5,963 nucleotides of DNA, from positions 1 through 5,963 of the forward strand of contig CALCTI010000467.1 in NCBI GenBank assembly GCA_937894105.1. Direction: 5' to 3'. How positions within the stretch are numbered: the stretch's first letter is position 1; each line of letters starts with the position of its first letter. Source of the stretch: an uncultured cyanobacterium (GTDB taxonomy: Bacteria > Cyanobacteriota > Cyanobacteriia > CACIAM-69d). The notes under the pieces are model-generated. The model had not been told where the DNA came from. It was given only the letters and a program-made list of their open reading frames with translations, and did no database searches. Both the position numbers and the translations under genes were made by a program. Shown here in pieces: positions 1 through 5,963 of this stretch.

Positions 1-1165
1 CAAAACCAAATCTCCCTCCCCCTAAACCCAAGTCTTCTAACGCCCCGCCAGACGCCGCCGTATCACCACTATCACCGCCCTCTGCAAACAGATCAGCTCC
101 TAAATCATCACCACCGTCACTGCCCATCAGATCCGCCAGTTCGTCCCCTTGAGCCTCACCACCAAACAAATCCGCCATATCTCCCAGGGGATCTCCCTCT
201 GCCATAGGGGCTTCGCCTTGATCTACGGATTCTACGGATTCCACGAATTCTTGATTGGCCGTTTCCGCAAGATCGCCCTCAGCGCCCGCCAAGATCAGCT
301 CGCCCAGTCCTTGCAGGTCCACCCCCAAGTCGTCCCCATTATCAACGCCCTCTGCATCGCCAGCCCCTTCGCCTGCTGCCCCATCCCCAAGGGACACCTC
401 CCCAACAGAGTCAAATAAAGCGCCTAAATCCCCATCACCCGATCCACCGCCATCACTAACCTCACCAATAGCCAATAAATCATCAACGCTAGAATCGCCA
501 GCGGGCGGCTCCACGGGAGGCGTTGCCGGAGGTGCGGACTTACCACCATCGAAATTCTGGAGCATGACATCGCCCATATCCGACAGTTCGCTAACCCCCT
601 GCTGAATCACTAGCTCGTCAAGGAAATCATCATTTAAGAAGCTACTGTCATCGTCCAAGCTGGGTGCAGACGGTGACGCTCCCTCCACGTCCGTATCGAA
701 GAACAAATCGGAAAAATCGCTAAACTTGCTGCCGTTATCTGTTTCGGCTTCGGTGTTGAGCTCGCTAAAGCTTTCAATATCATCCGCCGTCCACACATCC
801 TCTAATTCCGACACCTCCCCTTCGAACAGATCCGCTAGGGTATTCAGCTCCACATCTCCCACCTCGGGACCATTGGTGACGCGCCCTGCCCCTGACTCCG
901 TTGGTGCACTGGGAGGATTGCCGGTATTAAGCTCAATGCCATCAATTCCTGTGGCTGCTCCCGTCGCGTTTCCAGAGAGCCAGTCAAAGTCCAGCTCATT
1001 GTCACTGTCGGCTGCTTCACTAACGTCCTCAAGGGATGCGTCAGCCATATCACCGTCAAATAGATCTTCAAAGGCGTTGCCCCCTTGGTTCTCTAGGGAC
1101 TCCAAGTTCACCGTTTCCGCACCGAAGGGCAAAATTTCCGTGGTGTCAGCTTCGCCCCCTTGGGC
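1..1165 (-). other. Acidic low-complexity linker of the CheA-like kinase
   Basis: Residues 269-656 of the kinase are rich in Asp, Glu, Gly, Ser and Ala, with four Lys/Arg in 388 residues. Hydrophobic positions recur as D-L-F or related motifs: DLFDGD, DLFEGE, DLFFD, ALFDS, DLFGGE and DLFAEGG. A short Pro-rich patch, PPATPPVEPPAG, interrupts it. The style is the same as in the receptor N-terminus. It occupies the position between Hpt and kinase core, where CheA proteins usually have a much shorter linker plus a P2 domain. The linker continues past the window edge. Confidence 0.85.
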
Positions 1166-1969
1166 CAGCTCCCGTAGCTCTAGCCCCACCGCGATCGCAT
1201 CCCCCTGCCCCGCAATCACCAAGTCCTGCGCTGTTTTAATGTCGCGAATCAGCACCGGCGCTAGCTGGCGATAGGAATTATTGGGATTTAATACTGCTTG
1301 CTTTGCTGCACTCAGGAGCTGGTTCCACTCCGGCATTTCGTAGCCTTGGGCCAAATCCTGTAGCTGTTGGCAAAGTTGCCCCAAACCAGAGCGCCCGGCA
1401 GCATTATCGTCCTGTTTAAACCGGTCTAAAATTTGCCGCAAATACTGGGACACTTCCTGCTGAAATACCTTAGCCAGGCTCGACTCTGGCGTATCCCCGG
1501 TCACAAAGGGGCTAAGCACCGTGGGGGTTTCCTCTTCCGAAAGTCCCTGGGCCTGCATTTCCTGGCTTAGGCATACGCTAAGGGCATTAAAGGCGGGCTC
1601 TGCTTCTTTCAGGATGCGATCGCCAATTTCATCCGTCAGCCCAAAGGAACCCTGCAAATGGTCCAGCAGCTCCACCAAGGTGTCAAAAACCTTTAAAAAG
1701 AGCGACTCCAAATCCCGATCAATGGGGACCGGATGCTCCTTCAGCACCTTAAAATGATCCTCCAACCGGTGCGCTGTCTGCTGAATGCTGCCCAGCCCCA
1801 GCATTGCCGCCCCACCTTTCACCGAGTGGGCTGCCCGGAACACCTCGTTAATCATCTCCGGGTCATTCACCGTCGCCTGCAAATTCAAAAGCCCCTGTTC
1901 CAGAGTATTGAGGTGGTCCCGCGCCTCCTCAATGAAATACCCCATGATGCGCTGCTGTTGATCTTGCAT
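1..1969 (-). CDS. CheA/PilL-type histidine kinase, N-terminal part (Hpt domain and acidic linker; 3' partial)
   Basis: The frame is open from ATG 1969 through the window edge, giving 656 residues with no stop. Residues 1-125 form an Hpt domain with the canonical motif EVFRAAHSVKGGA; His48 is the expected phosphorylation site. Residues 165-268 look like a second all-helical domain (contains WNQLLSAAKQAVLNPNNSYR and LAPVLIRDIKTAQDLV) without a matching H-x-x-K-G motif. Residues 269-656 are acidic low-complexity sequence with only four Lys/Arg. Catalytic, CheW-like and receiver domains are not reached. In the family, the Hpt domain receives phosphate from the kinase core and passes it to response regulators. 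The gene follows a PilJ-like receptor on the same strand, as in cyanobacterial pil/hmp-type loci. The start is chosen because GGAGAGG lies 9 nt upstream; the frame closes at a TAG near 2039-2041. Another Hpt-bearing protein remains possible because the kinase core is not visible, but CheA-like is by far the likeliest. Confidence 0.88.
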   Translation of the reverse strand, partial: MQDQQQRIMGYFIEEARDHLNTLEQGLLNLQATVNDPEMINEVFRAAHSVKGGAAMLGLGSIQQTAHRLEDHFKVLKEHPVPIDRDLESLFLKVFDTLVELLDHLQGSFGLTDEIGDRILKEAEPAFNALSVCLSQEMQAQGLSEEETPTVLSPFVTGDTPESSLAKVFQQEVSQYLRQILDRFKQDDNAAGRSGLGQLCQQLQDLAQGYEMPEWNQLLSAAKQAVLNPNNSYRQLAPVLIRDIKTAQDLVIAGQGDAIAVGLELRELAQGGEADTTEILPFGAETVNLESLENQGGNAFEDLFDGDMADASLEDVSEAADSDNELDFDWLSGNATGAATGIDGIELNTGNPPSAPTESGAGRVTNGPEVGDVELNTLADLFEGEVSELEDVWTADDIESFSELNTEAETDNGSKFSDFSDLFFDTDVEGASPSAPSLDDDSSFLNDDFLDELVIQQGVSELSDMGDVMLQNFDGGKSAPPATPPVEPPAGDSSVDDLLAIGEVSDGGGSGDGDLGALFDSVGEVSLGDGAAGEGAGDAEGVDNGDDLGVDLQGLGELILAGAEGDLAETANQEFVESVESVDQGEAPMAEGDPLGDMADLFGGEAQGDELADLMGSDGGDDLGADLFAEGGDSGDTAASGGALEDLGLGGGRFGF
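222..239 (-). repeat. 9-bp perfect tandem repeat (kinase linker)
   Basis: TCTACGGAT occurs twice head to tail on the plus strand; it encodes E-S-V-E-S-V in the acidic linker of the kinase. Confidence 0.75.
1191..1198. repeat. HIP1 octamer GCGATCGC
   Basis: Palindrome over-represented in many cyanobacterial genomes. Here it encodes A-I-A at the end of the second helical domain of the kinase. Confidence 0.9.
1616..1623. repeat. HIP1 octamer GCGATCGC
   Basis: Copy in the kinase gene just after the Hpt domain, read as G-D-R. Confidence 0.9.
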
Positions 1970-1978
1970 GGCTAGTCG

Positions 1979-1985
1979 CCTCTCC
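1979..1985 (-). promoter_or_regulatory. Shine-Dalgarno site of the CheA-like gene
   Basis: On the minus strand GGAGAGG lies 9 nt before the ATG at 1969-1967. It is the best ribosome site near this start and decides for it over the in-frame Met at residue 9. Confidence 0.75.
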
Positions 1986-2026
1986 AACGGCTGAATCAAA
2001 CGAGAAAACCGCCTAACTACAGCCTT

Positions 2027-2055
2027 AGTATCTAGTGTCTAATTTTCATATCCAA
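2027..2055 (-). promoter_or_regulatory. Possible sigma70-type promoter for the CheA-like gene
   Basis: On the minus strand TTGGAT (2055-2050) and GATACT (2032-2027) are separated by exactly 17 bp. They match the -35 consensus at three of six positions and the -10 consensus at four of six. This would give a leader of about 50 nt before the ATG. The match is weak and could be chance; the 229 bp gap between the genes is the main reason to expect a promoter here. Confidence 0.25.
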
Positions 2056-2058
2056 TGT

Positions 2059-2075
2059 AGCTCAGGGCTAGAGCT
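2059..2075. repeat. Small inverted repeat AGCTC-7 nt-GAGCT
   Basis: A perfect 5-bp stem with a 7-nt loop in the intergenic region, immediately upstream of the promoter candidate on the minus strand. It could be an operator half-site pair or a weak RNA hairpin. It is short enough to be chance. Confidence 0.3.
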
Positions 2076-2198
2076 TACTTGTGAGTGCCCCTTTAAATAT
2101 CCTGAAAACGTTACTAACCCAGTGTTTCCCTAGGGCACAGAGCAATGATAAAAAGCATTCGCCCTCGGGAGTTTGGATTGCACCGCCAGAACTTAGCC

Positions 2199-5100
2199 CT
2201 ACTCCACTCGGAAACGTTCCACCGACGTTAACAAGTCTCGCGCAACGCCCACCAAACTTTGTAGTGAGCCGGACACCCGCTGGGCTTCGTGGGACGTATC
2301 CTGCGCCGTTTTCTCTACGGACCGCACCACCTGAGCCACAGATTTAGAGGTTTCCGTTTGCTCCACCGTATCCGCCGTAATGGAGCGCACCAGCACGTCA
2401 ATGCGGTTCGATACCTGAATAATATCGTCCAGCGATCGCTTCGCCTGTTCCGCCAGCTTGGTCCCCTCAATCACCTGCTGGGTCCCCTCCTCCATAGCGG
2501 TCATTACAGAGCTTGTCTCACCCTGAATCTGCATCACGATCTTCTCAATTTCTTTCAACGACTTCGCAGACCGGTCCGCCAGCTGTCGCACCTCGTCCGC
2601 CACAATAGCGAAGCCTTTACCCGCTTCCCCAGCTCGAGCCGCCTCAATACTGGCGTTCAATGCCAGCAAGTTGGTCCGTGAAGCAATAGTAGAAATCAAA
2701 GCCACAATCTTCGAAATCTCTTGGGACGATTCCGCTAGCCGTTTTACTTTGCGAGTGGTTTCCGCCACCGTTTCTCGAATCTGCAAAATACCGGCCACCG
2801 TGCGTTCCACCGCTTCACCCCCCTTCAGTGCCGTAGACGACGCAGATCGCGCCACTTCCTCCGCCTCCGACGCACTTTCTGCTACCCGCTGAATCGAGTC
2901 GGTCATCACCTGCACCGAATTCAACGTCACCGCCAGCTCCTCCGCCTGGCGCAACGCATCGGACGACAGAGCCCGGGCAAACGCCTCATTCTCCGACGAA
3001 CCCTCGTTCACCTTGCGCGCCGCCGACTTAACCTGTTGCACAATTTCTCGCAGGTTCTGAATGGTCAAGTTAAAGTTGTCAGCAACGGCTCCCAACACGT
3101 CCGCCGTCACCTCCGCCTGCACCGTCAAATCTCCTCGGGCAGCACCTTCCACGTCGTCCAGGAGGCGAATCACCTGCCGCTGCAAATCTTCCCGTGCCTG
3201 CTCCTGCTCCTGGGCTTTCCGCTGGGCATCCCCCATGGTGCTGGAAATCACCCGCATCATCTGGTTAAAGCCATTAGCCAAGTCCCCAAACTCATCGTCT
3301 CCAAACACCTTGGCGGTAGCCCCCAAATTCCCCTGGCATACTGAATCAAACTGCACCTGTAAATCCACCGCTGACTGGTCAAATTGCCGCGATGATCGCC
3401 GCCCCAGGAACCAGGCCACGCCGCCGCTGCTTAAGCCCGCTACCAGCGCCGAAAGCAACCCAATATTGCGAATTTCCCCAATGGTCTCCTCGTTTGCCCC
3501 CTGATCCTTCGCAAAGCTCATGCCCAAATAGGCCATCCCCGACACGCTAATAGTCGCCACCAGCCCTGCCGCCATGGCAGTCACTACCTGCTTAGTATTC
3601 AAACGGGCATTATCAAAGGGAGCCAGCAAGCTGCCTTCTGTAGTAACCACCGGTTCCGCTGCTCGGCTTTCCGGCTGGTCAAAGCTCAGCAATTCCTCCG
3701 GAGCGCTGCCACCGCCGCTGCCAATATTAAAGATTTCATTATCACCGCTCCCCGCCAAGTTGCTAATGGACCCGGCGCCGTCCCCCAGGGAAAAGTCATC
3801 GTCATCCCCTGTAAATTCCGCGTTGGCATTGGTCAAACTGAAGTCTGGCAGGCTACCCAGATCGTCAAATTCATCCAGGTCATCCATAAAGTCGCTGCCG
3901 CCGCCGGAGGAAGAATCAGAAATCGCCGAAATGGACGACATATCCGTCGCCAGCTCATCCATAGAAAACGCGTCCGCATCATTACCAGAGGTATCACTAG
4001 GATCGGTGATCGCCTCCATCGAAGCGTCATCAATAAAGGAACTCAGCTCTTCCTGATGCGCATCATTTTGACTGAGCTCGCTTTCGTCAGGCAACGGCGC
4101 AAACGCCTCCGCATCGGACGCATCGCCCAACTCAAAACCATCGTCCTGATCAAGCCCACCAATGGATCCAAAGTCTCCAAACTCGGACCCATCTGCCCCC
4201 TGGGGCATCATAAATAGTGTTTCTTCGCGCTCTTCTGCTTCACCGTCGGGAATGGGTGGCATCGGCGAGGAGGAACGGGGGGGCGACACCGTGGGCGGCG
4301 TTAGCTCTCCCACCTCGTCCACCATTAGCTCGGTCATAAATTCTGTGCGATCGCCATCGTCTGACTCCTCAGCATTGCGACCACCGGGAAGAAAACTAGA
4401 AATGGAAATATCGTCAGCAGGATCGCTCCCCTCCGCAGGCATCCCTGACGACATACTCGGTTCACTCAACTCCTGCCCAAACATACTGCCGTCAGACAGG
4501 CTTGGTTCAGAAGGCTCACCCGCTGCCGGGGCCGCCCCTGAGTCGTCGCCTAACTCAAAAGACTCAGGAAAATCATCAAACTCCCCTGATCCAAAGGGAT
4601 TTCCTCCGTCATCGCCCCCAAAGGGGTTATCCTCCAAGCCCCCCCCAAAAGCATCGCCCCCCCCATCAACCCCGTTGGCGCTGTTATCAGCAGTATTATC
4701 CCCAGCGATCGCCACCATTTCCTCCTCTATACCAAGAGAACCTTCGCCGCCAGCGATCACTGGCTCGCCACTATTCAAGTCAAATCCACCAGTATCAAAA
4801 CTGCCGAAACCAGCCTCATCGCTAGCTGACTCTGAATTAGTATTTTCGCTCATGGGCCCTAACTCCCCACCCTCAAAATCTCCCTCTCCCAAATCAAGGG
4901 ATCCAAACCCTTCGTCATCCCCTAGCTCCAGGGCTCCAGTTTCCGTCGCAAAGCCAGATCCCAAGCCCAAATCCATATCACCATCAAGATCTCCTTCAAA
5001 AGATCCTCCAACGTTCTCCTCAAAAACTTCGCCCCCAGCTGGGTTTTCCACCTCTACGCCCTCTACGCCCGATCCAGAAGGGATCACTCCTGACACCTCG

Positions 5101-5963
5101 TCCAATACTGGAGTTCCCAACGTTACCGAATCATCTAAATCCCCAAAGGGCGCATTATTCGCAAAAGACACATCTTGCAAAAATTCCTGATCCACCTCAT
5201 CAGGGTGGGCAAAAGCATCGCTGCCCAGCTCCCCCTCTTCTTGCATGCTGCCAGGTCCATCAATTTCCTCCAGATCCCAAGAGGAGTCAAACCCTAATTC
5301 GTCCTCTATTTCGCCCTCCGAACCATCACTGTCCTCTTTCCCAGGGGTATCCATGGCTGGGGGCTCTGGCGAGGCATCCACCCCCAAATCTACCGCCAAA
5401 TCTGCCGCCAAGGCTTCTTCACCAAACCCTCCAAAACCACCGGCAGCCTCTTCCCCCAGTTCTCCAGCATCTGCCCCTAAATCCAAACTACCTAGATCCA
5501 AATCATCTGAGTCACCGCCAAGGCCCTCATCCAGGGAACCGCCAAAGTCACTTTCAAAATCGCTGCCCAAATCACCTTCCCCATCGCCACCAAACTCGCT
5601 GCCTAAAGCACCGGCAAAGTCACTATCCAAGTCCATTGGCGACGCCGACTCATCACTCCCAAAGGGATCACCGCCATCTCCTTCGCCAAACAGATCGTCG
5701 CTGTTACTCGTCCTATCGTTATCCCCTGAATGGTCCCCAGAGGTGCCAAAAGGATCATCAGCAAACCCCGCATTTGCCGAGGATACGATGCTGTCTTCCT
5801 CGCTCTCAGCCATTAGGTCAAAGGGATCAGCATCAGCACTGCTCCCTCCATCCTCAGCAACACCACTGTCCGAGGCGATCGCCGCAAAAGGATCATCAGC
5901 CCCCGCTCCCATCAGGTCTAGATCCTCCAGATCACCCCCTAACTCCTCCAGATCACCCCCTAA
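2199..5963 (-). CDS. PilJ-like methyl-accepting chemotaxis protein with giant acidic N-terminus (5' partial)
   Basis: Chemoreceptor that should control the CheA-type kinase encoded downstream. Residues are numbered from the ATG at 5912, but the frame stays open to the window edge. Residues 1-775 are acidic low-complexity sequence. Two membrane helices follow (about 776-801 and 814-837), separated by only about 12 polar residues. A first HAMP domain (about 838-893), a short coiled coil, a second HAMP-like domain (about 915-962, with GDLTVQAEVTADVLGAVADN) and the signalling domain follow. The hairpin tip is visible at 1079-1096 as RTNLLALNASIEAARAGE. The protein ends ...SVERFRVE, without an NWETF-type methyltransferase tether. 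Tandem HAMP domains and the tip sequence fit cyanobacterial PilJ/HmpD-like receptors. Arg/Lys just before helix 1 and RRSSR after helix 2 predict both termini in the cytoplasm, so there is no periplasmic sensor domain. The stop is TAG at 2201-2199. The receptor class is certain; the pathway (pili or other) is inferred. Confidence 0.95.
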   Translation of the reverse strand, partial: LGGDLEELGGDLEDLDLMGAGADDPFAAIASDSGVAEDGGSSADADPFDLMAESEEDSIVSSANAGFADDPFGTSGDHSGDNDRTSNSDDLFGEGDGGDPFGSDESASPMDLDSDFAGALGSEFGGDGEGDLGSDFESDFGGSLDEGLGGDSDDLDLGSLDLGADAGELGEEAAGGFGGFGEEALAADLAVDLGVDASPEPPAMDTPGKEDSDGSEGEIEDELGFDSSWDLEEIDGPGSMQEEGELGSDAFAHPDEVDQEFLQDVSFANNAPFGDLDDSVTLGTPVLDEVSGVIPSGSGVEGVEVENPAGGEVFEENVGGSFEGDLDGDMDLGLGSGFATETGALELGDDEGFGSLDLGEGDFEGGELGPMSENTNSESASDEAGFGSFDTGGFDLNSGEPVIAGGEGSLGIEEEMVAIAGDNTADNSANGVDGGGDAFGGGLEDNPFGGDDGGNPFGSGEFDDFPESFELGDDSGAAPAAGEPSEPSLSDGSMFGQELSEPSMSSGMPAEGSDPADDISISSFLPGGRNAEESDDGDRTEFMTELMVDEVGELTPPTVSPPRSSSPMPPIPDGEAEEREETLFMMPQGADGSEFGDFGSIGGLDQDDGFELGDASDAEAFAPLPDESELSQNDAHQEELSSFIDDASMEAITDPSDTSGNDADAFSMDELATDMSSISAISDSSSGGGSDFMDDLDEFDDLGSLPDFSLTNANAEFTGDDDDFSLGDGAGSISNLAGSGDNEIFNIGSGGGSAPEELLSFDQPESRAAEPVVTTEGSLLAPFDNARLNTKQVVTAMAAGLVATISVSGMAYLGMSFAKDQGANEETIGEIRNIGLLSALVAGLSSGGVAWFLGRRSSRQFDQSAVDLQVQFDSVCQGNLGATAKVFGDDEFGDLANGFNQMMRVISSTMGDAQRKAQEQEQAREDLQRQVIRLLDDVEGAARGDLTVQAEVTADVLGAVADNFNLTIQNLREIVQQVKSAARKVNEGSSENEAFARALSSDALRQAEELAVTLNSVQVMTDSIQRVAESASEAEEVARSASSTALKGGEAVERTVAGILQIRETVAETTRKVKRLAESSQEISKIVALISTIASRTNLLALNASIEAARAGEAGKGFAIVADEVRQLADRSAKSLKEIEKIVMQIQGETSSVMTAMEEGTQQVIEGTKLAEQAKRSLDDIIQVSNRIDVLVRSITADTVEQTETSKSVAQVVRSVEKTAQDTSHEAQRVSGSLQSLVGVARDLLTSVERFRVE
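2432..2439. repeat. HIP1 octamer GCGATCGC
   Basis: Copy in the C-terminal coiled coil of the receptor, read as K-R-S-L. Confidence 0.9.
4347..4354. repeat. HIP1 octamer GCGATCGC
   Basis: Copy in the acidic receptor region, read as G-D-R; it supplies one of the few arginines there (R522). Confidence 0.9.
4639..4664 (-). repeat. Twin G8 homopolymer tracts in the receptor coding strand
   Basis: Two runs of eight G on the coding strand (4657-4664 and 4639-4646) are separated by 10 bp. They encode the GGG triplets at residues 417-419 and 423-425. Such tracts are prone to slippage; a one-base change here would shift the frame before the membrane and signalling parts. Confidence 0.85.
4705..4712. 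repeat. HIP1 octamer GCGATCGC
   Basis: Copy in the acidic receptor region, read as A-I-A. Confidence 0.9.
5052..5069 (-). repeat. 9-bp perfect tandem repeat (receptor)
   Basis: CTCTACGCC occurs twice head to tail on the plus strand; in the receptor it gives the G-V-E-G-V-E stretch around residue 283-288. Confidence 0.75.
5386..5409 (-). repeat. 12-bp imperfect tandem repeat
   Basis: Two adjacent 12-bp units differing at one base, in frame, encoding the A-A-D-L / A-V-D-L part of the acidic receptor region. Confidence 0.7.
5875..5882. repeat. HIP1 octamer, extended form GGCGATCGCC
   Basis: Copy near the upstream end of the receptor gene, read as A-I-A; the flanking G and C extend the palindrome to 10 bp. 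Confidence 0.9.
5922..5963 (-). repeat. Two tandem 21-bp repeats encoding LGGDLE(E/D)
   Basis: Positions 5943-5963 and 5922-5942 are identical over 21 bp except for one base, and encode LGGDLEE and LGGDLED. The first copy touches the window edge, so more copies may lie beyond. The repeat is in frame with the receptor gene and shows that its coding sequence continues upstream. Confidence 0.9.

Larger units (their letters stand above)
1970..2198. other. Intergenic region between receptor and kinase genes
   Basis: These 229 bp are visibly richer in A and T than the flanking genes and carry no credible open frame. They hold the Shine-Dalgarno site, a weak promoter candidate, a small inverted repeat at 2059-2075 and the 8-bp palindrome CCCTAGGG near 2128-2135. 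No convincing GC-rich hairpin followed by a T run was found behind the receptor stop codon on the minus strand, so read-through into the kinase gene is plausible. Confidence 0.7.
3588..5963 (-). other. Acidic low-complexity (predicted disordered) N-terminal region of the chemoreceptor
   Basis: In residues 1-775 from the ATG at 5912, I count only nine Lys/Arg; 27 of the first 100 residues are Asp/Glu. The rest is mostly Gly, Ser and Ala with Phe, Leu and Met spaced regularly. Recurring motifs are D-P-F (residues 7-9, 29-31, 53-55, 82-84), N-P-F (429-431, 438-440), D-L-F (73-75) and many D/E-x-G-S-L/F-D-L/F units. No known folded domain is recognisable. The region lies on the cytoplasmic side by the positive-inside rule. 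Disorder is inferred from composition, not computed. Confidence 0.85.

Noticed and set aside
149..605. Two overlapping plus-strand open frames opposite the kinase linker
   Set aside because: Mirror-image composition of the acidic linker; the minus-strand frame is open from 1969 to the window edge and begins with a recognisable Hpt domain.
726..1274. Plus-strand open frame of 182 codons rich in Ser
   Set aside because: Again the reverse of the acidic coding strand, with no motif and no credible ribosome site seen.
2050..2085. tRNA-like D-arm (GTAGCTCAGGGCTAGAGC) on the plus strand in the intergenic region
   Set aside because: It resembles the D-arm of a tRNA, but there is no T-arm (GTTCGA-type) or matching acceptor stem downstream, and the D-loop is too short. 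Probably chance.
2140..2200. Rho-independent terminator after the receptor gene
   Set aside because: A T5 run follows on the minus strand (near 2150-2154), but only a very short stem (CCCGAGGG with a 2-nt loop) precedes it, separated by several bases, so it is not a usable hairpin.
4162..5190. Long plus-strand open frame (342 codons) opposite the acidic receptor region
   Set aside because: It is Ser/Pro/Lys-rich without any fold, exactly what results when Asp/Glu/Gly/Ser codons are read on the opposite strand. The minus frame leads into recognised membrane, HAMP and signalling domains.
5568..5607. Possible calcium-binding RTX nonapeptide (GGDGEGDLG) and, near 4970-4990, an EF-hand-like DLDGDMD in the receptor tail
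   Set aside because: The residue at the sixth position is wrong in both motifs, and neither recurs in register; both are expected by chance in Asp/Gly-rich sequence.

Overview
The window looks like a piece of a cyanobacterial chromosome. Six copies of the octamer GCGATCGC (the HIP1 palindrome typical of many cyanobacteria) occur in under 6 kb, where an 8-mer is expected about 0.1 times by chance. Both genes also match the layout of cyanobacterial PilJ/Hmp/Tax-type chemosensory loci. The genus cannot be decided from this stretch.

Both real genes lie on the minus strand and both are cut by a window edge. Reading in the direction of transcription, the first (5963 down to 2199) encodes a methyl-accepting chemotaxis protein of the PilJ-like type. 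It has a very long acidic, probably disordered N-terminal region (at least 775 residues), two membrane helices with only a short loop between them, two HAMP domains and a well conserved signalling hairpin. After 229 bp of non-coding DNA comes a second gene (1969 down to 1 and beyond). It encodes the N-terminal 656 residues of a CheA/PilL-type histidine kinase: a phosphotransfer (Hpt) domain with its histidine at residue 48, a second helical domain without an obvious phospho-histidine, and then about 390 residues of acidic linker running off the edge. The kinase core, CheW-like domain and any receiver would lie outside.

The two proteins should work in one signalling array: the receptor controls autophosphorylation of the kinase, which passes phosphate through Hpt to response regulators, most likely for type IV pilus motility or a related output. 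The unusual point is that receptor and kinase both carry very long stretches with the same composition (Asp/Glu/Gly/Ser plus scattered Phe/Leu, almost no Lys/Arg) and the same short motifs (D-P-F-G, D-L-F-x-G/E). Short in-frame tandem duplications (9, 12 and 21 bp) and two G8 tracts on the coding strand lie in these stretches and suggest how they grow and vary.

No RNA gene, insertion sequence, CRISPR array or plus-strand gene could be supported. The plus-strand open frames are mirror images of the acidic coding strand: Asp/Glu/Gly codons read backwards become Ser/Pro codons.
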